A DNA stretch of 64,000 bases from the NCBI GenBank assembly GCA_022447545.1, contig JAKVBI010000004.1, forward strand, positions 1 through 64,000, read 5' to 3'. Of the stretch, positions 53,025-62,345 are shown in pieces. The notes beneath the pieces were generated by a model that saw nothing but the letters and a program-made list of their open reading frames with translations, was not told the DNA's origin and did no database searches. Each line of letters opens with the position of its first letter. The stretch's first letter is position 1. The position numbers and the translations under genes were made by a program. The stretch comes from Myxococcota bacterium. Its GTDB lineage: Bacteria; Myxococcota_A; UBA9160; SMWR01.

Positions 53025-54479
53025 TTAACGCGCCCCGAGGAAGACCTCGCAGCCGCCGCGCGGGTTTGGCTCGTAGACCGTGCCTCCGACCGGGCATACC
53101 TTCGGCCCAAAGGGGTTGGCAGTCCCCAAAAACAGGCCATGCGGGGTCGAGACCATAGTCCGCAGGCCCATGTTGTATGGATTGCCCATTCCGTGGGTCG
53201 TGACCGGAAGCCAGTTCTCTCCATCGTGGCTGCGGTAGAGATCAAAGCCCGCGTGGTGGTTGAAAAGAAAATCCTCGCCCAGAGAGTTCACCAGGTTCGC
53301 AAACATCTGGGGCCATTGCGCACGCCGCGCGTAGCCGAGCACCACACTCCAGTCGAAGGTCGCCATGTAGAGCCAGCCCTGGTGCTCACACATGCGCCAG
53401 AAATACCCATTGAAGAAGTTGTCAAAGCCAGGCATGAATCCCGAGAGTGGCTCCTTCCGGCCGTCGGGCGTATCACGCGCCTGACCAACGATGAGATCCC
53501 AGCTGTTGTCCGGCCAGATACGGAGGAGTTCGGGCGCCGCGGGACCCACCTTGTTCTGGCGATCAATCCCTCCGCCCTGAATCGCGCTGCCCACGTAGAG
53601 TGCTCCGCGGAAGGGATACATGCTGAGTGCCACCTGGTTGTGCACGCCGCGGTAGGCTCCATATTCGATCACCTTCTCGAATTGATACGGGGGCTCACCC
53701 TCCATGGGAGAGCGCCAGATCTGGAAGCCCTCGAGGTTGAAAGTTCCCGCATAGAGGTAGTCGCCGAAGGCTGCCATCTCAAAAATGGTCTTGTTCCCCT
53801 CGTCACCGAAGCCGAATTCCGAAACCGGCGCCCAGTGCCCCTCGGCGGGATCACGGCTCTCGTAGATGATCGAGTGCGAAGAAACGTTGGGGTTGCCACC
53901 GCGGGAGCCCGCAGGAGTTGTGTAGAGGCGGCCTTTGAAGGGCGTCAAGTTCCGGATGGTCGTCACGGGAAGTCCGCAGAGACCCGGCGGGCAGGTGGGC
54001 GAGAAGGTTTTGCCGTCCTCGGTGCGCAGCAGGTTCGGCCCGGGACCGCGGGCCGGCGACCAGGTGCTGACGTAGAGGGCTGGATCGTCGTCCGGCGTGG
54101 CGCGGTAGACCGCCATGCCGCGGCAGCCCAGCTCGCGAGGAATCATCGCACCGTCGCTCCCTTCAATGAGGGGCGACTTGAGGACGCGCGTCCAGGCGTC
54201 CTCACCCGGGCTGTACTGCCAGATTTCCGCACGCAGGTCGAGGGTAAAGGGGTCTTCCGGACACTCCACGGGCCACGGGTCCATGCCGATGGGAAGCCGC
54301 TTCTTCATCAGCGGAAAGTTGCCCCGCATGGTGGCGACGTAGAGGTGCTCCTTGAACCAGGCCATGGAATGCGCGTAGGCATTTAGCCCGTCACCGAAGC
54401 CCCCGCGAGCAATCAGGCGAAAGTCGCGATCGTCGAGACCGCGCGTCATGCCGAGACGATTGATCTCCGGTTCCATCAC
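53025..54479 (-). CDS. Unknown 484-residue protein, beta-propeller-like
   Basis: 484 residues, no signal peptide or transmembrane segment. Repeated strand-rich units end in short phrases such as HLYVATMRG, ALYVSTWSP, RLYTTPAG, YLYAGTFNLEG, ALYVGSAIQ, WLYMATFDW and LFLGTANPFG, the rhythm of a beta propeller. I do not recognise a named family. It is 22 bp after the hydrolase gene on the same strand, firmly within the lipid-synthase cluster. Confidence 0.65.
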   Translation of the reverse strand: MMEPEINRLGMTRGLDDRDFRLIARGGFGDGLNAYAHSMAWFKEHLYVATMRGNFPLMKKRLPIGMDPWPVECPEDPFTLDLRAEIWQYSPGEDAWTRVLKSPLIEGSDGAMIPRELGCRGMAVYRATPDDDPALYVSTWSPARGPGPNLLRTEDGKTFSPTCPPGLCGLPVTTIRNLTPFKGRLYTTPAGSRGGNPNVSSHSIIYESRDPAEGHWAPVSEFGFGDEGNKTIFEMAAFGDYLYAGTFNLEGFQIWRSPMEGEPPYQFEKVIEYGAYRGVHNQVALSMYPFRGALYVGSAIQGGGIDRQNKVGPAAPELLRIWPDNSWDLIVGQARDTPDGRKEPLSGFMPGFDNFFNGYFWRMCEHQGWLYMATFDWSVVLGYARRAQWPQMFANLVNSLGEDFLFNHHAGFDLYRSHDGENWLPVTTHGMGNPYNMGLRTMVSTPHGLFLGTANPFGPKVCPVGGTVYEPNPRGGCEVFLGAR

Positions 54480-54501
54480 CAGATGGTCGGCTCCTCTCCC
54501 G

Positions 54502-55572
54502 TCAAGAAGTCAGTGCAACCGAACGGCCGGTGACGTCCGCGAGGTAGCGATTGAGTTTTGCCCGAGCCTCGTCGGCCCCAGAGAAAGGCCCTTGCATACC
54601 ACCCTCCCGCGTGTCGAAGTACCAGGCACCTTGATACCGCTGCAGCCGATCGCTGCGGAATCGGCGGACCTCCTGTTCACCGCGACGCGGCGAGGCCGGC
54701 TGTGCGAGTTCTCCAGCGGCCAGAGCACGTTGCCCCCGGATCACCTCCTGGGGCCGAGTCATGGGGAAGAAATGACCCGCCTCTCGGACGCGGCGAAAAT
54801 GAGCGTGGGGCCAGATGGAGAGCAGCCGTTGCCCCGTCGACATGGCTGGGGACTCCTCGCCATACATCGCCAGCAGGGGCAGAGACAACTCGGAGAGGCG
54901 CTCGAGCGGCAGGTTGTCGTTACCAGTGAGTTCCTGCTCGGCACTCGTCTCGTCGAGAAGTTGAAACCACTGGTTTGCAGTTCGGGCGCTACAGCCCCCG
55001 GACAGTGGATTCACCAGGCCCTGTAACTCCTCGGGGATCGGTTCACCCCGCAACCGCAAACCCGCCACAACCTTCAGCAGCCGGTAACCGAAATAAGGGT
55101 CCTGGGTATCGAGGGCGATGTCGTGGCGGTCCAGGATTTGACGGCACCTGCCGTCCGGATCCCAGTCCTCTCGGTCGGCATCTTCGCGCACGGCACCGAT
55201 GTGGGAGTCGGCCAACAGCAGGCTGAGGAAGCGCTCCTCCGCGCGGCACGCAAAGTTCAGCGCCACGACACCGCCGAAGCTGTGAGCCAGGAAGTGTGCC
55301 CGTTCGATGCCCAACTGGTCGAGCAGCGCTTCGAGATCACGCGCGAGGTCCTCGGGCGCGTAGCCTGAAGCCGTGCGTTCAGAGCGACCGTGCCCACGCA
55401 GATCATAGAGCGTGACCCGGTAATCACGATTCAGCTCCGGGGCGACCTGTAGGTACCAGAAGGCCAGGTTGGTCGCGAGGCCATGGATCATCACGATGTC
55501 TTCGGCCTCGGGATCCTCGTGGTCCAACTGGACGAAGTTCACCCGCGCGCCGTTGGCCAGCACCACACCCAC
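54502..55572 (-). CDS. Alpha/beta hydrolase with C-terminal extra module
   Basis: About 356 residues. VMIHGLATNLAFW is the oxyanion loop, FLAHSFGGVVALNFA the nucleophile elbow, VREAGHFFPM the catalytic His region. After the fold comes a tail of about 60 residues with YQGAWYFDTREGGMQGPF, a compact module seen as small free proteins in proteobacteria (DUF6316-like, from memory). The start is one of three GTG codons (55572, 55566, 55563), 4 bp or more after the phosphodiesterase stop. It may release or hydrolyse the acyl product as a thioesterase. Confidence 0.78.
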   Translation of the reverse strand: MGVVLANGARVNFVQLDHEDPEAEDIVMIHGLATNLAFWYLQVAPELNRDYRVTLYDLRGHGRSERTASGYAPEDLARDLEALLDQLGIERAHFLAHSFGGVVALNFACRAEERFLSLLLADSHIGAVREDADREDWDPDGRCRQILDRHDIALDTQDPYFGYRLLKVVAGLRLRGEPIPEELQGLVNPLSGGCSARTANQWFQLLDETSAEQELTGNDNLPLERLSELSLPLLAMYGEESPAMSTGQRLLSIWPHAHFRRVREAGHFFPMTRPQEVIRGQRALAAGELAQPASPRRGEQEVRRFRSDRLQRYQGAWYFDTREGGMQGPFSGADEARAKLNRYLADVTGRSVALTS

Positions 55573-55576
55573 ACCG

Positions 55577-57178
55577 CTACTCCATGTATCCGAGCATCTG
55601 CAGCTGCGCCATGAGCTTGTCCTTTTCATCCTCTCCCATGGCAGCGCCAGCCGTATCGTCTCCCACTTTCCGGGTCGCGGGGCCTTCCACGATGGGGTGA
55701 GCCTCCAGATAGGCGAGATCGAACATTTCCTCGGGCACCCGCCCCTCGAAGTCCTCGGGCACGGACAGCCCCAGACTGTGCAACAGGATCGCGGCAACAT
55801 CTTCGATGCGACGGCGACCGAGCTCCACCCCCTGACGGATACCCTTCCCCCAGCCGATCAACACGCCGTCCGGGTGGTGGGTGCCCGCCGCATCTTCACG
55901 CGGCTCCACGGCAGGCTGCTTGTTCTTGATCGAAACGAAGCCGTGGTCGCGCAGCACGAGCAACAGATCTGGGGCGTCGTTCATCGCGGAGCCGGGAAAG
56001 ACGTCCTCGCGCCGATGGATCTCGCTGATGTAGCGCTCTCCCGTCTCGGGATCCGTCCAATCCTCTAGATCCGCCACCAATTTGGCACGGAAGGCCTCAT
56101 AGTCGGCCGGGTCAATACCACCACTCCCGTCGTCTCCGCGCACCCGGATGGTAATCCCATTGCTGGAAGGCGTGCGGCAGTAGGCCGAGGTGTCGGCCCA
56201 ATCGAGGTTCGCGAACATGCTGTCTTCGCGGCGCCGGGCGGCCTCGGTGTCGGGCATCTCCTTCCAACTCAGGTATCCCTTCGACTCGAGAAAAGTGTTG
56301 ATCCGCATCACTTCGGTGGTGGCCGTAAAGCCGTGGTCCGAGGCCAAGAAGACCTGCACGTCCTCTGGCGCTGCCTCCACGAGTTGCTCGATGAAGCCAT
56401 CGAGCTGGCGAAAGTACTCGAGGCAGAGTTTTCGCATCCGCACGAAGTACTCCGAGGGCTCGGCGGGCTCCAGACTCGGGTCGATGAACTGCCAGGCCTG
56501 GTGCTGGATCTTATCCACACCGTCGAACATCACGGCCAGTAGGTCCGGGGCGTCCTCGCGCAGCACGAACTCCGCGATCCGAAACCACTGCATCTCTCGC
56601 GGCAGGTGGTAGCTCACCCAGGCCTCTCGATCGCCGTCGGAGAGCTCGTCTAGCGCCTGTTTCTCCTGATCGAAGTCCCAGGCGAGCTCCTTGGCCTCGA
56701 AGCCAGGGAGGGCCTTGAGACGGTCGTAGAAGCCCTTGGGCCGCGTATTGCGTCGCAGGTGCCTCCATGGAATGAAACCGGGAACCATGACACCATCGAT
56801 GTCCTTGGCCGGAGGCGCGGTGAAGGGAAAGTTGAGCGCTGCAATGCGTCGATCCTGGCGGCTCGCGATCGACCAGATCGTCTCCGTTCGGCAGTCGCGG
56901 GCGTCGTAGAGCGTGAAAAACACATCGTCGCCGCGCTCCTCAGCACGAATAAAATCGTAGACGCCATGATGACCGGGCGAGCGGCCCGTCATCAACGACA
57001 CCCAAGCCGGGGGTGTCAGGGGATTCGGGGTGGAGAGAAGCTTGCTCTTCACACCGTTCGCGAGCATTTTCGCCAGGTAGGGCATCACCGGAGCCTCGCC
57101 CTCAGCGCTGCGCGTGAACTCGTCCAGAATCGTGAAGGTGGCTCCGTCCATGCCGATCAGCAGTGTCCGCGTGCTCAT
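55577..57178 (-). CDS. AlkP-superfamily type I phosphodiesterase/pyrophosphatase
   Basis: 533 residues. LLIGMDGATFTILDEF gives the first metal site, NPLTPPAWVSLMTGRSPGHHGVYDF the nucleophile Thr/Ser region, VFLASDHGFTATTEVMRIN the late metal site. No signal peptide, so cytoplasmic. ATG overlaps the ACP stop as ATGA. Similar predicted phosphodiesterases occur beside lipid and polyketide clusters, where they may cleave a pyrophosphate or phosphopantetheine-type bond; that role is inference. Confidence 0.83.
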   Translation of the reverse strand: MSTRTLLIGMDGATFTILDEFTRSAEGEAPVMPYLAKMLANGVKSKLLSTPNPLTPPAWVSLMTGRSPGHHGVYDFIRAEERGDDVFFTLYDARDCRTETIWSIASRQDRRIAALNFPFTAPPAKDIDGVMVPGFIPWRHLRRNTRPKGFYDRLKALPGFEAKELAWDFDQEKQALDELSDGDREAWVSYHLPREMQWFRIAEFVLREDAPDLLAVMFDGVDKIQHQAWQFIDPSLEPAEPSEYFVRMRKLCLEYFRQLDGFIEQLVEAAPEDVQVFLASDHGFTATTEVMRINTFLESKGYLSWKEMPDTEAARRREDSMFANLDWADTSAYCRTPSSNGITIRVRGDDGSGGIDPADYEAFRAKLVADLEDWTDPETGERYISEIHRREDVFPGSAMNDAPDLLLVLRDHGFVSIKNKQPAVEPREDAAGTHHPDGVLIGWGKGIRQGVELGRRRIEDVAAILLHSLGLSVPEDFEGRVPEEMFDLAYLEAHPIVEGPATRKVGDDTAGAAMGEDEKDKLMAQLQMLGYME

Positions 57179-57468
57179 ACCGAACCATCCTCGAGTTTCT
57201 TGGAGATGAATTCGATCATCTCGCCAAGTGCAAGATCTTCCACATAGCTTCCATCGTGCATGAGGAGATCCTGAAACCCCATCTTGCGCTCGTAGTGCTC
57301 TTCCACTGCTACGCACAGTTGGATTACATCCACAGACGCGAAATCCAGATCGGCCACCAGCAGCGTCTCTCGTCCAATCGGCTCCTCGAGATCCAATCCC
57401 CAATCCTGGATCAGATCCTCGACGATCTCCCGAACGACTCGCTCCCCAACCGATTCAGCACCACTCAC
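57175..57468 (-). CDS. Free acyl carrier protein
   Basis: 97 residues. DLDFASVDVIQLCVAVEE carries the phosphopantetheine Ser (about residue 45) in the usual D-x-x-S-x-D/L-x-x-V-E frame. The C-terminal helix (MIEFISKKLEDG) is normal. No ACP is seen inside the adjacent KS-AT-DH-PPT protein, so this may be its carrier in trans. It lies 35 bp after that gene and overlaps the next start. Confidence 0.9.
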   Translation of the reverse strand: MSGAESVGERVVREIVEDLIQDWGLDLEEPIGRETLLVADLDFASVDVIQLCVAVEEHYERKMGFQDLLMHDGSYVEDLALGEMIEFISKKLEDGSV

Positions 57469-57503
57469 GGCTCAACCCTACATATTCCACTCTACACACC
57501 GTA

Positions 57504-60500
57504 TCAGCTTGCCAAGGCAATGATCACGTCGCCACGGCGCTTCACCGAAACATCAACCACGCAATCAGCATGACGCACCTTCGCAGTTTCGCACGCGTCC
57601 GACGAAAATTTCACCTCGAAGGCAGCGGGCTCGCCCTGGAGACCCGTGCCTACGGCCTTGGCGGCCGACTCTTTAGCGCACCAGATGCGCAATAGCTTAT
57701 CCTGAAGCGGCTCACCTCGGAGGCCCTGAACCAGACGCTGCTCCTCGGGCGTGAAACTCTGGACCACGTGCTCAGGCTTCTGCACACGACTGACCCGCTC
57801 GGCGTCCACACCAATCATCACACCCGGCTCCGCCAGCGCAACGACGGACATGTGTCGATCGTGGCTGAGCGACACCGCGGGCGCGGACAGCTGGGAGCAC
57901 CACCAGCCCTCGACTTGAGGAGCACCTGTCGGCTCGCGCCTCACGACCACGTCCGCCGGATGTGGTAGCTGCCCGATTCGCGAGTGCACCCACCAGCGAA
58001 CAGCCTCCTTGATGCACACACGGCCCAGAAGCCATGTGTGTCGTCTCGGTCCCTTCAGACCGATCCACTCGTCGCGCTCATCGCGGGAGAGCACGGCATG
58101 GGCGAGGATCCTCGCGAAGATCCCACTCGACTGATTAAAGAAAGCCTCGGGCAGGTGCTCGAGTTCCCAGAGTGAGACCCCCTCCTTCATCACTAGCGGG
58201 CTCGGCCGCCCAAGCCAGCCAACCTGTGGATCGCAACGCAGGGCGACATAGCGGGCGGGCACTTCGAAGAAGACATTCACCAGATCGCGCACACGCACGA
58301 GAGGCTGGCCCGTCGCATCCAGACACTCAAAACTCCAAGCCCGCGGGGAGTCCATAGGCGCAACGCGGTCGGGGGCGCATACCTGCTGCGGGGTCTGGCG
58401 AGCGCGCAGCTCCAAGCCAGCAAGGTTTTCCGGGCAGTCACTATAGAGTTCGATTCGGCCGATGGTTGACGGAAAGCAGTTGAAGTCCGTACCGATCTGG
58501 TTGGCGATCCAGTAAGCGGCCAGCTGTCCGAAAGCATCGAGCAGAATGGGATTCAGCACCAGATTGGGCTGCTCGCCGGCCGCGAAGAACCCATCCAGAG
58601 ACACCGGCGAGAGTCGCCCCTCGATTCCGTCGGCGTTCCAGCCATGAACGTGCTCAACACTCTGAAACAGGCGGCCGTGGAACATCCCGGTCGTGTAGAG
58701 GTCTGGGCCGTTCCAACGCGAAGCTTCCAGGGGTGCCGACATGTCTAGGGGAGTTACGCCTGAGAGTTCAAAATCTGCACGGAAACCGTACTCCGCGCTC
58801 ATCACCAGACCCTCGGAACCGTGGATTTCAGCCCTGTAGCGGCCGGCTGCGGGATCGAGTCGCTCCGCCCTCACTTCGAGAATCGCCTCCTCGTGATCGA
58901 GTGCGATCCAATCGATGGCACGGACGTTCTCGATCACTCGTAGCGACGCCGTCTCTGCCAGCAGTGCGCAGGCCTCCGCCATGATTTCCAGACTCACCAT
59001 CAGCGGAACGCACGAGAGGCCACTGAGTTCGGGTTCCACCGCAGACACGGCACCCGACAGCACATGGTGTTGCAGGAAGCGATCGTGGGCGAGCGAGAGA
59101 TCGACCTCAGCCACCAGACGATCGGTGTCAACTGCGACGATCTCACTCAGAAATGGCACGAAGCTCTCGGGATCCCCACCCGGGGACGCTGCCTCGGACC
59201 GGCGGAGTGAGGTCGAAGTCGCCTGAAGAACGTCGGCCTGGCTCTGCAGGAAACCGCGCATGAGATCGAAATGGCCGGCCATGACCTCTCGCGTGTCGGC
59301 CTCCCCTGGGACGCCGGTCGGCCCGAGGGCACCCTCGGCGGAACGCTCGGCCTGTTCGTGCACTGAAGGGACATCGGAGACGGGCACAGCCGGAACGTCA
59401 GCACTGGCCGAGTTCACGGTAGCGGGGGCGAGCTCCCGCAGCCGAGTGATCTCTGCATCGGAAAAACGCACGAAGGGCAGTGTGTTGTCGAGCAGAGCAC
59501 CTCGGCGAACAGGCTCAGGATCCGTATCGAGCTGAATCTCTGCGATCGCGCGACCCGTGTAGAGGGCTTCGAGAGCGATGGGATGGCAGTTCACGAAGAG
59601 TTGGGAGAGTGCCGCAAGCAGCTGCTCGAGATCGCCGCGACGCTGCGCGTTCGTGGGAATCGCGAGGTGATCGCGGTCCGACAGGATATCGCCCACGAAC
59701 GCTGTGAGGTTCGAGGAGGGACCGACCTCCACGAAGGTCCGCACGCCGTCCTCGTACATGCGCAGGACCGTCTCACGGAAGCGCACCCTGGATGACCACT
59801 GCGCAGCCGCGAGCGAGCGGGCCGATTCGGCGTCACGCGGAAAAAAGTCGGCCGATGCGCACGAATAGAGCGGCACCTTCGGCGCCCTGAGGCCAGCGCG
59901 TTCGTAGTAGCTCGCGAAGGCATCGCTCACCTGATCAAACATCGGCGTGTGGTAGCCTCGATCGAAGGGCAGCCGCATCATGATGCCGCCTGCCTGGCCA
60001 AGCGTACGCTCAAGGCGCACCACCGTTTCCTCATCGCCGTAGAGGATCAACTGATTGTCGCAGTTCTCCATGGCGAGGAAGACGCGCCCATCCTGCGCAG
60101 CCACCTGCTCGACCACAACCTCGCGAGGAAGCGCGCCTACTGCCAGCATCGCACCCGTGGGGATCAGTCCGCGGCCAACCACACGTTGGTACTCCGCATT
60201 GAGCCCCCGGATGAATTCGGCAAGAGACGCCTGAGTATCTGCAATGGCGCCAGCGGCGGCGAGGGCACTCGATTCGCCCGAGCTGTGTCCCACCATCACA
60301 TCCGCGCGTACGCCCAGGGAACAGAGCAGTCCGTACATGGCGCGCCCACCCACGAAGACGGCCTCGGACCCGACATCCATGTCGTGAAGTCGCTCCTCGA
60401 GCACGGCGCGGCGCGCTTCGGAGAGCTCGGACTCCGGCGGAAGCAGCACGTCAGTACGGGTCCCCCCAAGCGGCTCGTCGTACAGGTCGTGCCAAAAGTC

Positions 60501-62342
60501 GAACCACTCGCGAATTCCGTCGAAATGTTGCGCGAGTTCGGAGAACATGCCCAGATATTGAGAGCCCTCTCCCGGGAACAAGAAGGCAAGCTTGCCGGGC
60601 AGCGGTTCCTCGGAGTACGCGCTCCCCTTGCGAGTCGCCCAGCGCGGCTTCGTGCTTTTCTTCTGCAGGCGTTTACGCGCCTGGACGAGCTTCTTCGCGA
60701 GGTCTGCCGTATCGCCCGCTACGATCGCGAGTCGGGAGGCAGCATGATTACGCTCCTGCGCTCTCCGCATGAGAGCCGCCGCGACCTCCGAGAGCGAGAC
60801 ATCGGGATTGCGCTCGAGAAAGGACTCCACTTCCTGGAGTTCGACGAGCAGCGCACCGGCATCGGCCTGAGCGAAGACGCAGAGTTCCGCAGGCCACGCG
60901 GCCAACACAGGGGCCCGCTTGGCCTCGCCGGGCGCCTCTTCCAGAATCGCGTGGGTGTTGATACCACCGAAACCGAAGGCATTCACACCCGCGCGACGAG
61001 GCTGACCGGGCTTGGCGATCCAGGGGCGCCGTTCAGTGTTGATATACAGCGGCGTCGTCTCCAGTTCGAGTTCGGGGTTGACCTCTCCGCACAACGTGGG
61101 CGGCAGCACCTTCTCGCTCAATGCCAGCGCAGCCTTGATCATTCCCGCGATACCCGCAGCCGGAATACAGTGGCTGATCATCGACTTCACCGAGCCCATT
61201 GCGACGCTGCCCTGCTCCGATTTACGCTCTCCTAACACGCTCTTGAGCGCACCGATCTCGGTCTGATCACCGAGCGGGATCCCGGTACCATGTGCCTCGA
61301 CGAGACCGATGGTCGCTGGATCGACCCCACTCGCCTCATAGGCGCGCTGAATCGCCAGCACCTCGCCATCCAGGCTGGGCGCGAGCAGACCGTGGCCGCG
61401 ACCGTCGCTCGCCTGTCCAACGCCGCGAATCAGCGCGTAGATGCGATCGCCGTCGGTCAGAGCATCCGAGAAACGCTTGAGTACGACAGCCCCGAGCCCC
61501 TCTCCGAGCAGGGTACCGTCACTGCCACTCTCAAAGGGCCGCACGCTACCGCGCGCACTGAGCGCACCCAGCAGGCTGAAGATCACACAAACCTCGGGCG
61601 GCAGTGAGGCGTTGACTCCTCCCGCGACCATCATGCGACTCCGGCCGCTGCGCAGTTCGTCCATCGCGGCCCCCACCGCCAGAAGCGACGACGAACAAGC
61701 AGCATCCACCAGATAGTTGGGGCCACGCAGGTCGAGACGGTTGGCGATTCGGCCGGTCATCACGTTGGGCACCAGCGAGGGCGCAACGTCGGCGTTGAAC
61801 TGCGGAAGCTTCGAAGTCAACAACTCGCGCACCTTTGCCTCGCGGTCGGAGCCGAGTTCGGGAATCAGCGAGCGCACGATGTCGAGTGTTTGATCCAAAA
61901 CGATGTGGTGCTGGATCAGATTCGCCTGGCCGCGGTGGAGATAGGTGCTGTGCCCTAGCACGATCCCGGTATCCCGATGATCGAAGCCATCGAGGTAGCC
62001 GGCGTCGCGCAGCGCAGCGCTCGCAATTTCGAGTGCGAGAAACTGGTCGGGCTCTCCGCCGTCGACGGAATTCGGCATGATGCCGAATGGCCTCGGATCG
62101 AAGCAGTAGAGGTCCTTGAGGTAGCCGCCCTTGGCGGTATCGATGCGCCCCGACGCCAGATAGCGTTCGGCATCCCAGCCTTCCTGGGGATCGCCCACGG
62201 CATCGACCTTCCCCAGGATGTTCCGCCAGAAAGTCTGGAGATCACGCGCCTGGGGGAACGCGCATGCCATCCCGACGATGGCGATGGGCTCGTCACCGCC
62301 TTGAGCGTGCTGCTGTCCGGGCACGTGGCCAAACGCTTCCAC
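57504..62342 (-). CDS. KS-AT-DH-phosphopantetheinyl transferase synthase
   Basis: 1,612 residues. Ketosynthase (17-470) with C216 (DAACSSS), H351 (EAHGTG) and H391 in KSMISHCIPAAG. Acyltransferase (585-900) with GHSSGE. A linker (930-1060) holds no carrier motif. A double-hotdog dehydratase region (1090-1390) has LQHHVLSG, lengthened before VPLMVSLEIM, and LLDAFGQ. The C-terminal Sfp-type domain (1420-1612) has IGVDAERV and WCAKESAAKAVG. This domain order resembles PUFA-synthase-like or HglE-like secondary lipid synthases and, by its terminal transferase, enediyne synthases. GTG start, three bases after the upstream gene. Confidence 0.88.
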   Translation of the reverse strand: MEAFGHVPGQQHAQGGDEPIAIVGMACAFPQARDLQTFWRNILGKVDAVGDPQEGWDAERYLASGRIDTAKGGYLKDLYCFDPRPFGIMPNSVDGGEPDQFLALEIASAALRDAGYLDGFDHRDTGIVLGHSTYLHRGQANLIQHHIVLDQTLDIVRSLIPELGSDREAKVRELLTSKLPQFNADVAPSLVPNVMTGRIANRLDLRGPNYLVDAACSSSLLAVGAAMDELRSGRSRMMVAGGVNASLPPEVCVIFSLLGALSARGSVRPFESGSDGTLLGEGLGAVVLKRFSDALTDGDRIYALIRGVGQASDGRGHGLLAPSLDGEVLAIQRAYEASGVDPATIGLVEAHGTGIPLGDQTEIGALKSVLGERKSEQGSVAMGSVKSMISHCIPAAGIAGMIKAALALSEKVLPPTLCGEVNPELELETTPLYINTERRPWIAKPGQPRRAGVNAFGFGGINTHAILEEAPGEAKRAPVLAAWPAELCVFAQADAGALLVELQEVESFLERNPDVSLSEVAAALMRRAQERNHAASRLAIVAGDTADLAKKLVQARKRLQKKSTKPRWATRKGSAYSEEPLPGKLAFLFPGEGSQYLGMFSELAQHFDGIREWFDFWHDLYDEPLGGTRTDVLLPPESELSEARRAVLEERLHDMDVGSEAVFVGGRAMYGLLCSLGVRADVMVGHSSGESSALAAAGAIADTQASLAEFIRGLNAEYQRVVGRGLIPTGAMLAVGALPREVVVEQVAAQDGRVFLAMENCDNQLILYGDEETVVRLERTLGQAGGIMMRLPFDRGYHTPMFDQVSDAFASYYERAGLRAPKVPLYSCASADFFPRDAESARSLAAAQWSSRVRFRETVLRMYEDGVRTFVEVGPSSNLTAFVGDILSDRDHLAIPTNAQRRGDLEQLLAALSQLFVNCHPIALEALYTGRAIAEIQLDTDPEPVRRGALLDNTLPFVRFSDAEITRLRELAPATVNSASADVPAVPVSDVPSVHEQAERSAEGALGPTGVPGEADTREVMAGHFDLMRGFLQSQADVLQATSTSLRRSEAASPGGDPESFVPFLSEIVAVDTDRLVAEVDLSLAHDRFLQHHVLSGAVSAVEPELSGLSCVPLMVSLEIMAEACALLAETASLRVIENVRAIDWIALDHEEAILEVRAERLDPAAGRYRAEIHGSEGLVMSAEYGFRADFELSGVTPLDMSAPLEASRWNGPDLYTTGMFHGRLFQSVEHVHGWNADGIEGRLSPVSLDGFFAAGEQPNLVLNPILLDAFGQLAAYWIANQIGTDFNCFPSTIGRIELYSDCPENLAGLELRARQTPQQVCAPDRVAPMDSPRAWSFECLDATGQPLVRVRDLVNVFFEVPARYVALRCDPQVGWLGRPSPLVMKEGVSLWELEHLPEAFFNQSSGIFARILAHAVLSRDERDEWIGLKGPRRHTWLLGRVCIKEAVRWWVHSRIGQLPHPADVVVRREPTGAPQVEGWWCSQLSAPAVSLSHDRHMSVVALAEPGVMIGVDAERVSRVQKPEHVVQSFTPEEQRLVQGLRGEPLQDKLLRIWCAKESAAKAVGTGLQGEPAAFEVKFSSDACETAKVRHADCVVDVSVKRRGDVIIALAS

Positions 62343-62345
62343 CGC

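Noticed and set aside
52794-54386. 530-codon plus-strand open frame
   Set aside because: Antisense to the propeller-like protein gene. The composition is that of a GC-rich shadow frame, without motifs.
59949-61235. 428-codon plus-strand open frame
   Set aside because: Antisense to the KS-AT-DH-PPT gene, whose catalytic motifs are clear.
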